Source: Brachycybe producta
Taxonomy: Eukaryota; Arthropoda; Diplopoda; Playtdesmida; Andrognathidae
Assembly (NCBI GenBank): GCA_036925085.1
Contig: JAUPFP010000062.1
Location: 706,001 to 770,000, forward strand
Direction: 5' to 3'
DNA length: 64,000 nucleotides
Position numbers and translations under genes: made by a program. Below, in pieces: positions 24,792 to 37,549 of this stretch (its first letter is position 1; every line of letters begins with the position of its first letter). The notes beneath the pieces were generated by a model. It ran no database searches and was not told where the DNA came from. It saw only the letters and a program-made list of their open reading frames with translations.

Positions 24792-26697
24792 TCAAATTTT
24801 TTCACTTTCAAACCTTAGACTTTGAAACATTAGACTTTGAAACATTAGACTTTGAAACATTAGACTTTGAAACATTAGACTTTGAAACATTAGACTTTGA
24901 AACATTAGACTTTGAAACATTAGACTTTGAAACATTAGACTTTGAAACATTAGACTTTGAAACATTAGACTTTGAAACATTAGACTTTGAAACATTAGAC
25001 TTTGAAACATTAGACTTTGAAACATTAGACTTTGAAACATTAGACTTTGAAACATTAGACTTTGAAACATTAGACTTTGAAACATTAGACTTTGAAACAT
25101 GAGAATTTGAAACATTAGACTTTGAAACATTAGACTTTGAAACATGAGACTTTGAAACATTAGTCTTTCCAACATTAGACTTTCAAACGTTAGACTTTCA
25201 AAGGTTAGACTTTCAAACGTTAGACTTTCAAACGTTAGACTTTCAAACGTTACACTTTCAAACGTTACACTTTCAAATGTTAGACTTTGAAACATTAGTC
25301 TTTTCAACATTAGACTTTCAAAGGTTAGACTTTCAAAGGTTAGACTTTCAAATGTTAGACTTTCAAATGTTAGACTTTCAAATGTTAGACTTTCAAATGT
25401 TAGACTTTCAAATGTTAGACTTTCAAATGTTAGACTTTCAAATGTTAGACTTTCAAATGTTAGACTTTCAAATGTTAGACTTTCAAATATTAGACTTTCA
25501 AATGTTAGACTTTCAAATGTTAGACTTTCAAATGTTAGACTTTCTAACGTTAGACTTTCAAAAGTTAGGCTTTCAATTGTTAGACTTTCAAAAGTTAGGC
25601 TTTCAATTGTTAGACTTTCAAATGTTAGACTTTCAAATGTTAGACTTTCAAATGTTAGACTTTCAAATGTTAGACTTTTAAATGTTAGACTTTCAAATGT
25701 TAGACTTTCAAATGTTAGACTTTCAAATGTTAGACTTTCAAATGTTAGACTTTCAAATGTTAGACTTTGAAATGTTAGACTTTCAAATGTTAGACTTTCA
25801 AATGTTAGACTTTCAAAAGTTAGGCTTTCAATTGTTAGACTTTCAAAAGTTAGGCTTTCAATTGTTAGACTTTCAAATGTTAGACTTTCAAACATTAGAC
25901 TTTCAAACGTTAGACTTTCAAACGATAGACTTTCAAAAGTTAGGCTTTCAATTGTTAAACTTTCAAACGTTAGACTTTCAAAAGTTAGGCTTTCAAATGT
26001 TAGACTTTCAAATGTTAGACTTTCAAACGTTAGACTTTCAAACGTTAGACTTTCAAACGTTAGACTTTCAAAAGTTAGGCTTTCAATTGTTAGACTTTCA
26101 AAAGTTAGGCTTTCAATTGTTAGTCTTTCAAATGTTAGACTTTCAAATGTTAGACTTTCAAATGTTAGACTTTCAAATGTTAGACTTTGAAACATTAGTC
26201 TTTTCAACATTAGACTTTCAAACGTTAGACTTTCAAAGGTTAGACTTTCAAACGTTAGACTTTCAAACGTTAGACTTTCAAACATTAGATTTTTAATTGT
26301 TAAACTTTCAAACATTAGACTTTCAATTATTAGATTTTCAAATGTTATACTTTCAAATGTTAGATTTTCTAATGTTAGACTTTCAAACATTAGATTTTTA
26401 ATTGTTAAACTTTCAAACGTTTGACTTTCAAAAGTTAGGCTTTCAAACGTTAGATTTTTAATTGTTAAACTTTCAATCATTTGACTTTCAAAAGTTAGGC
26501 TTTAAAGCGTTAGATTTTTAATTGTTAAACTTTCAAACGTTTGACTTTCAAAAGTTAGGCTTTCAAACGTTAGATTTTTAATTGTTAAACTTTCAATCAT
26601 TTGACTTTCAAACGTTAGACTTTCAAACGTTAGACTTTCAAACGTTAGAATTTCAAATGTTAGACTTTCAAATGTTAGACTTTCAAATGTTACACTT
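24792..26697. repeat. L module (1906 bp)
   Basis: Opens with a G-type run of 19 monomers (24818-25102) ending in CATGAGAATTTG. The L order follows, with F-headed 60-base units at about 26391-26610. GGCTTTAAAGCG near 26500 is a private variant shared only with the module at 29326. Confidence 0.86.
24818..25102. repeat. G-type run of 19 monomers
   Basis: GACTTTGAAACATTA repeated 19 times, the last ending CATGA. It is among the longest pure runs of this type. Matching runs in other modules range from about 4 to 19 monomers, so this is a length-variable site. Confidence 0.92.
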
Positions 26698-27402
26698 TCA
26701 AATTTTTTCACTTTCAAACATTAGACTTTCAAATGTTAGACTTTCAAATGTTAGACTTTCAAATGTTAGACTTTCAAATGTTAGACTTTCAAATGTTAGA
26801 CTTTCAAATGTTAGACTTTCAAATGTTAGACTTTCAAATGTTAGACTTTCAAATGTTAGACATTCAATTGTTAGACTTTCAAATGTTAGACTTTCAAATG
26901 TTAAACTTTCAAACATTGGACTTTCAAACATTAGACTTTCAAACATTAGACTTTCAAACGTTACACTTTCAAATGTTAGACTTTCAAACGTTAGATTTTC
27001 AAATGTTAGACTTTCAAACATTAGATTTTTAATTGTTAAACTTTAAATGTTAGACTTTTAAACATTAGACTTTCAATTATTAGATTTTCAAATGTTAGAC
27101 TTTCAAACGTTAGACTTTCAAACGTTAGACTTTCAAACGTTAGACTTTCAAACGTTAGACTTTCAAACGTTAGTCTTTTCAACATTAGACTTTCAAAGGT
27201 TAGACTTTCAAATGTTAGACTTTCAAATGTTAGACTTTCAAACGTTAGACTTTCAAACGTTAGACTTTCAAACGTTAGACTTTCAAACGTTAGACTTTCA
27301 AACGTTAGACTTTCAAACGTTAAACTTTCAAACGTTAGACTTTCAAACATAAGACTTTCAAAAGTTAGACATTAAAATGTTAGACTTTCAAATGTTAGAC
27401 TT
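26698..27402. repeat. S module, long form (705 bp)
   Basis: Standard long S with the 14-base monomer at 27038. A private AACTTTC monomer interrupts the last CAAACG run (near 27322) and recurs exactly 4519 bases later. Confidence 0.87.
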
Positions 27403-28033
27403 TCAAATTTTTTCACTTTCAAACCTTAGACTTTGAAACATTAGACTTTGAAACATTAGACTTTGAAACATTAGACTTTGAAACATTAGACTTTGAAACA
27501 TTAGACTTTGAAACATTAGACTTTGAAACATTAGACTTTGAAACATTAGACTTTGAAACATTAGACTTTGAAACATTAGACTTTGAAACATTAGACTTTG
27601 AAACATGAGAATTTGAAACATTAGACTTTGAAACATTAGACTTTGAAACATGAGACTTTGAAACATTAGTCTTTCCAACATTAGACTTTCAAACGTTAGA
27701 CTTTCAAAGGTTAGACTTTCAAACGTTAGACTTTCAAACGTTAGACTTTCAAACGTTAGACTTTCAAACGTTACACTTTCAAACGTTAGACTTTGAAACA
27801 TTAGTCTTTTCAACATTAGACTTTCAAAAGTTAGACTTTCAAAGGTTAGACTTTCAAATGTTAGACTTTCAAATGTTAGACTTTCAAATGTTAGATTTTC
27901 AAATGTTAGACTTTCAAACGTTAGATTTTCAAACGTTAGACTTTCAAACGTTAGACTTTCAAACGTTAGACTTTCAAATGTTAGACTTTCAAATTTTAGA
28001 CTTTCAAAGGTTACACTTTCAAATGTTAGACTT
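27403..28033. repeat. K module (631 bp)
   Basis: K order with a longer G-type run and CATGAGAATTTG. Identical in length to 31922-32552. Confidence 0.87.
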
Positions 28034-29325
28034 TCAAATTTTTTCACTTTCAAACATTAGACTTTGAAAAACTAGACTTTGAAACATTAGACTTTGAAAC
28101 ATTAGACTTTGAAACATTAGAGTTTGAAACATTAGAATTTGAAACATTAGACTTTGAAACATTAGACTTTGAAACATGAGACTTTGAAACATTAGTCTTT
28201 CCAACATTAGACTTTCAAACGTTAGACTTTCAAAGGTTAGACTTTCAAACGTTAGACTTTCAAACGTTAGACTTTCAAACGTTAGACTTTCAAACGTTAC
28301 ACTTTCAAACGTTACACTTTCAAATGTTAGACTTTGAAACATTAGTCTTTTCAACATTAGACTTTCAAAGGTTAGACTTTCAAAGGTTAGACTTTCAAAT
28401 GTTAGACTTTCAAATGTTAGACTTTCAAATGTTAGACTTTCAAATGTTAGACTTTCAAATGTTAGACTTTCAAATATTAGACTTTCAAATGTTAGACTTT
28501 CAAATGTTAGACTTTCAAATGTTAGACTTTCAAATGTTAGACTTTCAAATGTTAGACTTTCAAATGTTAGACTTTCAAATGTTAGACTTTCTAACGTTAG
28601 ACTTTCAAAAGTTAGGCTTTCAATTGTTAGACTTTCAAAAGTTAGGCTTTCAATTGTTAGACTTTCAAATGTTAGACTTTCAAATGTTAGACTTTCAAAT
28701 GTTAGACTTTCAAATGTTAGACTTTTAAATGTTAGACTTTCAAATGTTAGACTTTCAAATGTTAGACTTTCAAATGTTAGACTTTCAAATGTTAGACTTT
28801 GAAATGTTAGACTTTCAAATGTTAGACTTTCAAATTTTAGACTTTCAAAGGTTACACTTTCAAATGTTAGACTTTCAAATTTTTTCACTTTCAAACATTA
28901 GACTTTGAAAAACTAGACTTTGAAACATTAGACTTTGAAACATTAGACTTTGAAACATTAGAGTTTGAAACATTAGAATTTGAAACATTAGACTTTGAAA
29001 CATTAGACTTTGAAACATGAGACTTTGAAACATTAGTCTTTCCAACATTAGACTTTCAAACGTTAGACTTTCAAATGTTAGACTTTCAAACGTTAGACTT
29101 TCAAACGTTAGACTTTCAAACGTTAGACTTTCAAACATTACACTTTCAAATGTTAGACTTTGAAACATTAGTCTTTTCAACATTAGACTTTCAAAGGTTA
29201 GACTTTCAAAGGTTAGACTTTCAAATGTTAGACTTTCAAACGTTAGACTTTCAAACGTTAGACTTTCAAATGTTAGACTTTCAAATTTTAGACTTTCAAA
29301 GGTTACACTTTCAAATGTTAGACTT
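28034..29325. repeat. Two J modules (841 and 451 bp)
   Basis: Boundary at 28875. The first J has more CAAACG and CAAATG monomers than 7399-8059. The second has the private CAAACATTACAC near 29135, repeated 4519 bases later. Confidence 0.87.
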
Positions 29326-31216
29326 TCAATTTTTTTCACTTTCAAACATTAGACTTTGAAAAACTAGACTTTGAAACATTAGACTTTGAAACATTAGACT
29401 TTGAAACATTAGACTTTGAAACATTAGACTTTGAAACATTAGACTTTGAAACATTAGACTTTGAAACATTAGACTTTGAAACATTAGACTTTGAAACATT
29501 AGACTTTGAAACATTAGACTTTGAAACATTAGACTTTGAAACATTAGACTTTGAAACATTAGACTTTGAAACATGAGAATTTGAAACATTAGACTTTGAA
29601 ACATTAGACTTTGAAACATGAGACTTTGAAACATTAGTCTTTCCAACATTAGACTTTCAAACGTTAGACTTTCAAAGGTTAGACTTTCAAACGTTAGACT
29701 TTCAAACGTTAGACTTTCAAACGTTACACTTTCAAACGTTACACTTTCAAATGTTAGACTTTGAAACATTAGTCTTTTCAACATTAGACTTTCAAAGGTT
29801 AGACTTTCAAAGGTTAGACTTTCAAATGTTAGACTTTCAAATGTTAGACTTTCAAATGTTAGACTTTCAAATGTTAGACTTTCAAATGTTAGACTTTCAA
29901 ATGTTAGACTTTCAAATATTAGACTTTCAAATGTTAGACTTTCAAATGTTAGACTTTCAAATGTTAGACTTTCAAATGTTAGACTTTCAAATGTTAGACT
30001 TTCAAATATTAGACTTTCAAATGTTAGACTTTCAAATGTTAGACTTTCAAATGTTAGACTTTCTAACGTTAGACTTTCAAAAGTTAGGCTTTCAATTGTT
30101 AGACTTTCAAAAGTTAGGCTTTCAATTGTTAGACTTTCAAATGTTAGACTTTCAAATGTTAGACTTTCAAATGTTAGACTTTCAAATGTTAGACTTTTAA
30201 ATGTTAGACTTTCAAATGTTAGACTTTCAAATGTTAGACTTTCAAATGTTAGACTTTCAAATGTTAGACTTTCAAATGTTAGACTTTGAAATGTTAGACT
30301 TTCAAATGTTAGACTTTCAAATGTTAGACTTTCAAAAGTTAGGCTTTCAATTGTTAGACTTTCAAAAGTTAGGCTTTCAATTGTTAGACTTTCAAATGTT
30401 AGACTTTCAAACATTAGACTTTCAAACGTTAGACTTTCAAACGATAGACTTTCAAAAGTTAGGCTTTCAATTGTTAAACTTTCAAACGTTAGACTTTCAA
30501 AAGTTAGGCTTTCAAATGTTAGACTTTCAAATGTTAGACTTTCAAACGTTAGACTTTCAAACGTTAGACTTTCAAACGTTAGACTTTCAAAAGTTAGGCT
30601 TTCAATTGTTAGACTTTCAAAAGTTAGGCTTTCAATTGTTAGTCTTTCAAATGTTAGACTTTCAAATGTTAGACTTTCAAATGTTAGACTTTCAAATGTT
30701 AGACTTTGAAACATTAGTCTTTTCAACATTAGACTTTCAAACGTTAGACTTTCAAAGGTTAGACTTTCAAACGTTAGACTTTCAAACGTTAGACTTTCAA
30801 ACATTAGATTTTTAATTGTTAAACTTTCAAACATTAGACTTTCAATTATTAGATTTTCAAATGTTATACTTTCAAATGTTAGATTTTCTAATGTTAGACT
30901 TTCAAACATTAGATTTTTAATTGTTAAACTTTCAAACGTTTGACTTTCAAAAGTTAGGCTTTCAAACGTTAGATTTTTAATTGTTAAACTTTCAATCATT
31001 TGACTTTCAAAAGTTAGGCTTTAAAGCGTTAGATTTTTAATTGTTAAACTTTCAAACGTTTGACTTTCAAAAGTTAGGCTTTCAAACGTTAGATTTTTAA
31101 TTGTTAAACTTTCAATCATTTGACTTTCAAACGTTAGACTTTCAAACGTTAGACTTTCAAACGTTAGAATTTCAAATGTTAGACTTTCAAATGTTAGACT
31201 TTCAAATGTTACACTT
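29326..31216. repeat. L module with T7 marker (1891 bp)
   Basis: J-like T7 start fused to the long G-type run and CATGAGAATTTG seen at 24792, so the duplication join lies within the G-type run. From there it follows 24792-26697, including GGCTTTAAAGCG near 31020. Confidence 0.87.
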
Positions 31217-31921
31217 TCAAATTTTTTCACTTTCAAACATTAGACTTTCAAATGTTAGACTTTCAAATGTTAGACTTTCAAATGTTAGACTTTCAAATGT
31301 TAGACTTTCAAATGTTAGACTTTCAAATGTTAGACTTTCAAATGTTAGACTTTCAAATGTTAGACTTTCAAATGTTAGACATTCAATTGTTAGACTTTCA
31401 AATGTTAGACTTTCAAATGTTAAACTTTCAAACATTGGACTTTCAAACATTAGACTTTCAAACATTAGACTTTCAAACGTTACACTTTCAAATGTTAGAC
31501 TTTCAAACGTTAGATTTTCAAATGTTAGACTTTCAAACATTAGATTTTTAATTGTTAAACTTTAAATGTTAGACTTTTAAACATTAGACTTTCAATTATT
31601 AGATTTTCAAATGTTAGACTTTCAAACGTTAGACTTTCAAACGTTAGACTTTCAAACGTTAGACTTTCAAACGTTAGACTTTCAAACGTTAGTCTTTTCA
31701 ACATTAGACTTTCAAAGGTTAGACTTTCAAATGTTAGACTTTCAAATGTTAGACTTTCAAACGTTAGACTTTCAAACGTTAGACTTTCAAACGTTAGACT
31801 TTCAAACGTTAGACTTTCAAACGTTAGACTTTCAAACGTTAAACTTTCAAACGTTAGACTTTCAAACATAAGACTTTCAAAAGTTAGACATTAAAATGTT
31901 AGACTTTCAAATGTTAGACTT
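31217..31921. repeat. S module, long form (705 bp)
   Basis: Copy of 26698-27402 of equal length, with the 14-base monomer at 31557 and the same private AACTTTC monomer near 31841. Confidence 0.88.
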
Positions 31922-32552
31922 TCAAATTTTTTCACTTTCAAACCTTAGACTTTGAAACATTAGACTTTGAAACATTAGACTTTGAAACATTAGACTTTGA
32001 AACATTAGACTTTGAAACATTAGACTTTGAAACATTAGACTTTGAAACATTAGACTTTGAAACATTAGACTTTGAAACATTAGACTTTGAAACATTAGAC
32101 TTTGAAACATTAGACTTTGAAACATGAGAATTTGAAACATTAGACTTTGAAACATTAGACTTTGAAACATGAGACTTTGAAACATTAGTCTTTCCAACAT
32201 TAGACTTTCAAACGTTAGACTTTCAAAGGTTAGACTTTCAAACGTTAGACTTTCAAACGTTAGACTTTCAAACGTTAGACTTTCAAACGTTACACTTTCA
32301 AACGTTAGACTTTGAAACATTAGTCTTTTCAACATTAGACTTTCAAAAGTTAGACTTTCAAAGGTTAGACTTTCAAATGTTAGACTTTCAAATGTTAGAC
32401 TTTCAAATGTTAGATTTTCAAATGTTAGACTTTCAAACGTTAGATTTTCAAACGTTAGACTTTCAAACGTTAGACTTTCAAACGTTAGACTTTCAAATGT
32501 TAGACTTTCAAATTTTAGACTTTCAAAGGTTACACTTTCAAATGTTAGACTT
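31922..32552. repeat. K module (631 bp)
   Basis: Copy of 27403-28033 of equal length. Confidence 0.88.
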
Positions 32553-33844
32553 TCAAATTTTTTCACTTTCAAACATTAGACTTTGAAAAACTAGACTTTG
32601 AAACATTAGACTTTGAAACATTAGACTTTGAAACATTAGAGTTTGAAACATTAGAATTTGAAACATTAGACTTTGAAACATTAGACTTTGAAACATGAGA
32701 CTTTGAAACATTAGTCTTTCCAACATTAGACTTTCAAACGTTAGACTTTCAAAGGTTAGACTTTCAAACGTTAGACTTTCAAACGTTAGACTTTCAAACG
32801 TTAGACTTTCAAACGTTACACTTTCAAACGTTACACTTTCAAATGTTAGACTTTGAAACATTAGTCTTTTCAACATTAGACTTTCAAAGGTTAGACTTTC
32901 AAAGGTTAGACTTTCAAATGTTAGACTTTCAAATGTTAGACTTTCAAATGTTAGACTTTCAAATGTTAGACTTTCAAATGTTAGACTTTCAAATATTAGA
33001 CTTTCAAATGTTAGACTTTCAAATGTTAGACTTTCAAATGTTAGACTTTCAAATGTTAGACTTTCAAATGTTAGACTTTCAAATGTTAGACTTTCAAATG
33101 TTAGACTTTCTAACGTTAGACTTTCAAAAGTTAGGCTTTCAATTGTTAGACTTTCAAAAGTTAGGCTTTCAATTGTTAGACTTTCAAATGTTAGACTTTC
33201 AAATGTTAGACTTTCAAATGTTAGACTTTCAAATGTTAGACTTTTAAATGTTAGACTTTCAAATGTTAGACTTTCAAATGTTAGACTTTCAAATGTTAGA
33301 CTTTCAAATGTTAGACTTTGAAATGTTAGACTTTCAAATGTTAGACTTTCAAATTTTAGACTTTCAAAGGTTACACTTTCAAATGTTAGACTTTCAAATT
33401 TTTTCACTTTCAAACATTAGACTTTGAAAAACTAGACTTTGAAACATTAGACTTTGAAACATTAGACTTTGAAACATTAGAGTTTGAAACATTAGAATTT
33501 GAAACATTAGACTTTGAAACATTAGACTTTGAAACATGAGACTTTGAAACATTAGTCTTTCCAACATTAGACTTTCAAACGTTAGACTTTCAAATGTTAG
33601 ACTTTCAAACGTTAGACTTTCAAACGTTAGACTTTCAAACGTTAGACTTTCAAACATTACACTTTCAAATGTTAGACTTTGAAACATTAGTCTTTTCAAC
33701 ATTAGACTTTCAAAGGTTAGACTTTCAAAGGTTAGACTTTCAAATGTTAGACTTTCAAACGTTAGACTTTCAAACGTTAGACTTTCAAATGTTAGACTTT
33801 CAAATTTTAGACTTTCAAAGGTTACACTTTCAAATGTTAGACTT
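32553..33844. repeat. Two J modules (841 and 451 bp)
   Basis: Boundary at 33394. Copies of 28034-29325, including CAAACATTACAC near 33654. Confidence 0.88.
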
Positions 33845-35555
33845 TCAATTTTTTTCACTTTCAAACATTAGACTTTGAAAAACTAGACTTTGAAACATTA
33901 GACTTTGAAACATTAGACTTTGAAACATTAGACTTTGAAACATTAGACTTTGAAACATTAGACTTTGAAACATTAGAGTTTGAAACATTAGAATTTGAAA
34001 CATTAGACTTTGAAACATTAGACTTTGAAACATGAGACTTTGAAACATTAGTCTTTCCAACATTAGACTTTCAAACGTTAGACTTTCAAAGGTTAGACTT
34101 TCAAACGTTAGACTTTCAAACGTTAGACTTTCAAACGTTAGACTTTCAAACGTTACACTTTCAAATGTTAGACTTTGAAACATTAGTCTTTTCAACATTA
34201 GACTTTCAAAAGTTAGACTTTCAAAGGTTAGACTTTCAAATGTTAGACTTTCAAATGTTAGACTTTCAAATGTTAGACTTTCAAATGTTAGACTTTCAAA
34301 TATTAGACTTTCAAATGTTAGACTTTCAAATGTTAGACTTTCAAATGTTAGACTTTCAAATGTTAGACTTTCAAATGTTAGACTTTCAAATGTTAGACTT
34401 TCAAATGTTAGACTTTCAAACGTTAGACTTTCTAACGTTAGACTTTCAAAAGTTAGGCTTTCAATTGTTAGACTTTCAAAAGTTAGGCTTTCAATTGTTA
34501 GACTTTCAAATGTTAGACTTTCAAATGTTAGACTTTCAAATGTTAGACTTTCAAATGTTAGACTTTCAAATGTTAGACTTTTAAATGTTAGACTTTCAAA
34601 TGTTAGACTTTCAAATGTTAGACTTTCAAATGTTAGACTTTCAAATGTTAGACTTTCAAATGTTAGACTTTGAAATGTTAGACTTTCAAATGTTAGACTT
34701 TCAAATGTTAGACTTTCAAAAGTTAGGCTTTCAATTGTTAGATTTTCAAAAGTTAGGCTTTCAATTGTTAGACTTTCAAATGTTAGACTTTCAAACGTTA
34801 GACTTTCAAAAGTTAGGCTTTCAAATGTTAGACTTTCAAATGTTAGACTTTCAAATGTTAGACTTTCAAACGTTAGACTTTCAAACGTTAGACTTTCAAA
34901 AGTTAGGCTTTCAATTGTTAGACTTTCAAAAGTTAGGCTTTCAATTGTTAGTCTTTCAAATGTTAGACTTTCAAATGTTAGACTTTCAAATGTTAGACTT
35001 TTAAATGTTAGACTTTCAAATGTTAGACTTTGAAACATTAGTCTTTTCAACATTAGACTTTCAAACGTTAGACTTTCAAAGGTTAGACTTTCAAACGTTA
35101 GACTTTCAAACGTTAGACTTTCAAACGTTAGACTTTCAAACGTTAGACTTTCAAACATTAGATTTTTAATTGTTAAACTTTCAAACATTAGACTTTCAAT
35201 TATTAGATTTTCAAATGTTATACTTTCAAATGTTAGATTTTCGAATGTTAGACTTTCAAACATTAGATTTTTAATTGTTAAACTTTCAAACGTTTGACTT
35301 TCAAAAGTTAGGCTTTCAAACGTTAGATTTTTAATTGTTAAACTTTCAATCATTTGACTTTCAAAAGTTAGGCTTTCAAGCGTTAGATTTTTAATTGTTA
35401 AACTTTCAAACGTTTGACTTTCAAAAGTTAGGCTTTCAAACGTTAGATTTTTAATTGTTAAACTTTCAATCATTTGACTTTCAAACGTTAGACTTTCAAA
35501 CGTTAGAATTTCAAATGTTAGACTTTCAAATGTTAGACTTTCAAATGTTACACTT
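33845..35555. repeat. L module with T7 marker (1711 bp)
   Basis: L order with a short G-type run, so it resembles 8511 more than 29326. It lacks the CAAACGATAG block and one E dimer, and has private variants GATTTTCAAAAG (34741) and TTCGAATG (near 35241). Confidence 0.85.
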
Positions 35556-36064
35556 TCAAATTTTTTCACTTTCAAACATTAGACTTTCAAATGTTAGACT
35601 TTCAAATGTTAGACTTTCAAATGTTAGACTTTCAAATGTTAGACTTTCAAATGTTAGACTTTCAAATGTTAGACTTTCAATTATTAGATTTTCAAATGTT
35701 AGACTTTCAAACGTTAGACTTTCAAACGTTAGACTTTCAAACGTTAGACTTTCAAACGTTAGACTTTCAAACGTTAGACTTTCAAACGTTAGTCTTTTCA
35801 ACATTATACTTTCAAAGGTTAGACTTTCAAATGTTAGACTTTCAAATGTTAGACTTTCAAACGTTAGACTTTCAAACGTTAGACTTTCAAACGTTAGACT
35901 TTCAAACGTTAGACTTTCAAACGTTAGACTTTCAAACATAAGACTTTCAAAAGTTAGACATTAAAATGTTAGACTTTCAAATGTTAGACTTTCAAACGTT
36001 GGACTTTCAAACATTAGACTTTCAAATGTTACTTTCAAATGTTAGACTTTCAAATGTTAGACTT
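35556..36064. repeat. S module, short form (509 bp)
   Basis: Short S with only six CAAATG monomers in its first run and CAATTATTAG instead of CAATTGTTAG. The 13-base monomer is at 36027. A K2 module follows, as after the other short S modules. Confidence 0.85.
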
Positions 36065-36888
36065 TCAAATTTTTTCACTTTCAAACCTTAGACTTTGAAA
36101 CATTAGACTTTGAAACATTAGACTTTGAAACATTAGACTTTGAAACATTAGACTTTGAAACATTAGACTTTGAAACATTAGACTTTGAAACATTAGACTT
36201 TGAAACATTAGACTTTGAAACATTAGACTTTGAAACATTAGACTTTGAAACATTATACTTTGAAACATTATACTTTGAAACATTATACTTTGAAACATTA
36301 GAATTTGAAACATTAGACTTTGAAACATGAGACTTTGAAACATTAGTCTTTCCAACATTAGACTTTCAAACATTAGACTTTCAAAGGTTAGACTTTCAAA
36401 CGTTAGACTTTCAAACGTTAGACTTTCAAACGTTAGACTTTCAAACGTTACACTTTCAAATGTTAGACTTTGAAACATTAGTCTTTTCAACATTAGACTT
36501 TCAAAGGTTAGACTTTCAAAGGTTAGACTTTCAAATGTTAGACTTTCAAACGTTAGATTTTCAAACGTTAGACTTTCAAACGTTAGACTTTCAAACGTTA
36601 GACTTTCAAATGTTAGACTTTCAAATGTTAGACTTTCAAATGTTAGACTTTCAAACGTTAGACTTTCAAACGTTAGACTTTCAAACGTTAGACTTTCAAA
36701 CGTTAGACTTTCAAACGTTAGACTTTCAAACGTTAGACTTTCAAACGTTAGACTTTCAAACATAAGACTTTCAAAAGTTAGACATTAAAATGTTAGACTT
36801 TCAAATGTTAGACTTTCAAACGTTGGACTTTCAAACATTAGACTTTCAAATGTTACTTTCAAATGTTAGACTTTCAAATGTTAGACTT
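36065..36888. repeat. K2 module (824 bp)
   Basis: Same length as 10881-11704 and 18280-19103, although its runs differ inside (longer G-type and CAAACG runs, fewer CAAATG). The 13-base monomer is at 36851. Confidence 0.85.
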
Positions 36889-37549
36889 TCAAATTTTTTC
36901 ACTTTCAAACCTTAGACTTTGAAACATTAGACTTTGAAACATTAGACTTTGAAACATTAGACTTTGAAACATTAGACTTTGAAACATTAGACTTTGAAAC
37001 ATTAGACTTTGAAACATTAGACTTTGAAACATTAGACTTTGAAACATTAGACTTTGAAACATTATACTTTGAAACATTATACTTTGAAACATTATACTTT
37101 GAAACATTAGAATTTGAAACATTAGACTTTGAAACATTAGACTTTGAAACATGAGACTTTGAAACATTAGTCTTTCCAACATTAGACTTTCAAACGTTAG
37201 ACTTTCAAAGGTTAGACTTTCAAACGTTAGACTTTCAAACGTTAGACTTTCAAACGTTAGACTTTCAAACGTTAGACTTTCAAACGTTACACTTTCAAAT
37301 GTTAGACTTTGAAACATTAGTCTTTTCAACATTAGACTTTCAAAGGTTAGACTTTCAAAGGTTAGACTTTCAAATGTTAGACTTTCAAATGTTAGACTTT
37401 CAAATGTTAGATTTTCAAATGTTAGACTTTCAAACGTTAGATTTTCAAACGTTAGACTTTCAAACGTTAGACTTTCAAACGTTAGACTTTCAAATGTTAG
37501 ACTTTCAAATTTTAGACTTTCAAAGGTTACACTTTCAAATGTTAGACTT
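36889..37549. repeat. K module (661 bp)
   Basis: K order with the TACTTTG triplet typical of K2 in its G-type run, ending in CAAATTTTAGAC and AAAGGTTACAC. The pair 36065/36889 starts 824 bases apart, like K2 to L elsewhere. Confidence 0.85.

Larger units (their letters stand above)
24900..29419. repeat. 4.5-kb tandem duplication, left copy
   Basis: L, S, K, J, J. Ends are approximate because both junctions lie within identical G-type monomers. Offsets from 26502 to 29345 are exactly 4519. Confidence 0.88.
29420..33938. repeat. 4.5-kb tandem duplication, right copy
   Basis: Marker spacings 705, 631, 841 and 451 are the same as in the left copy, and private variants are shared at matching sites (about 26500/31020, 27322/31841, 29135/33654). 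Confidence 0.88.
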
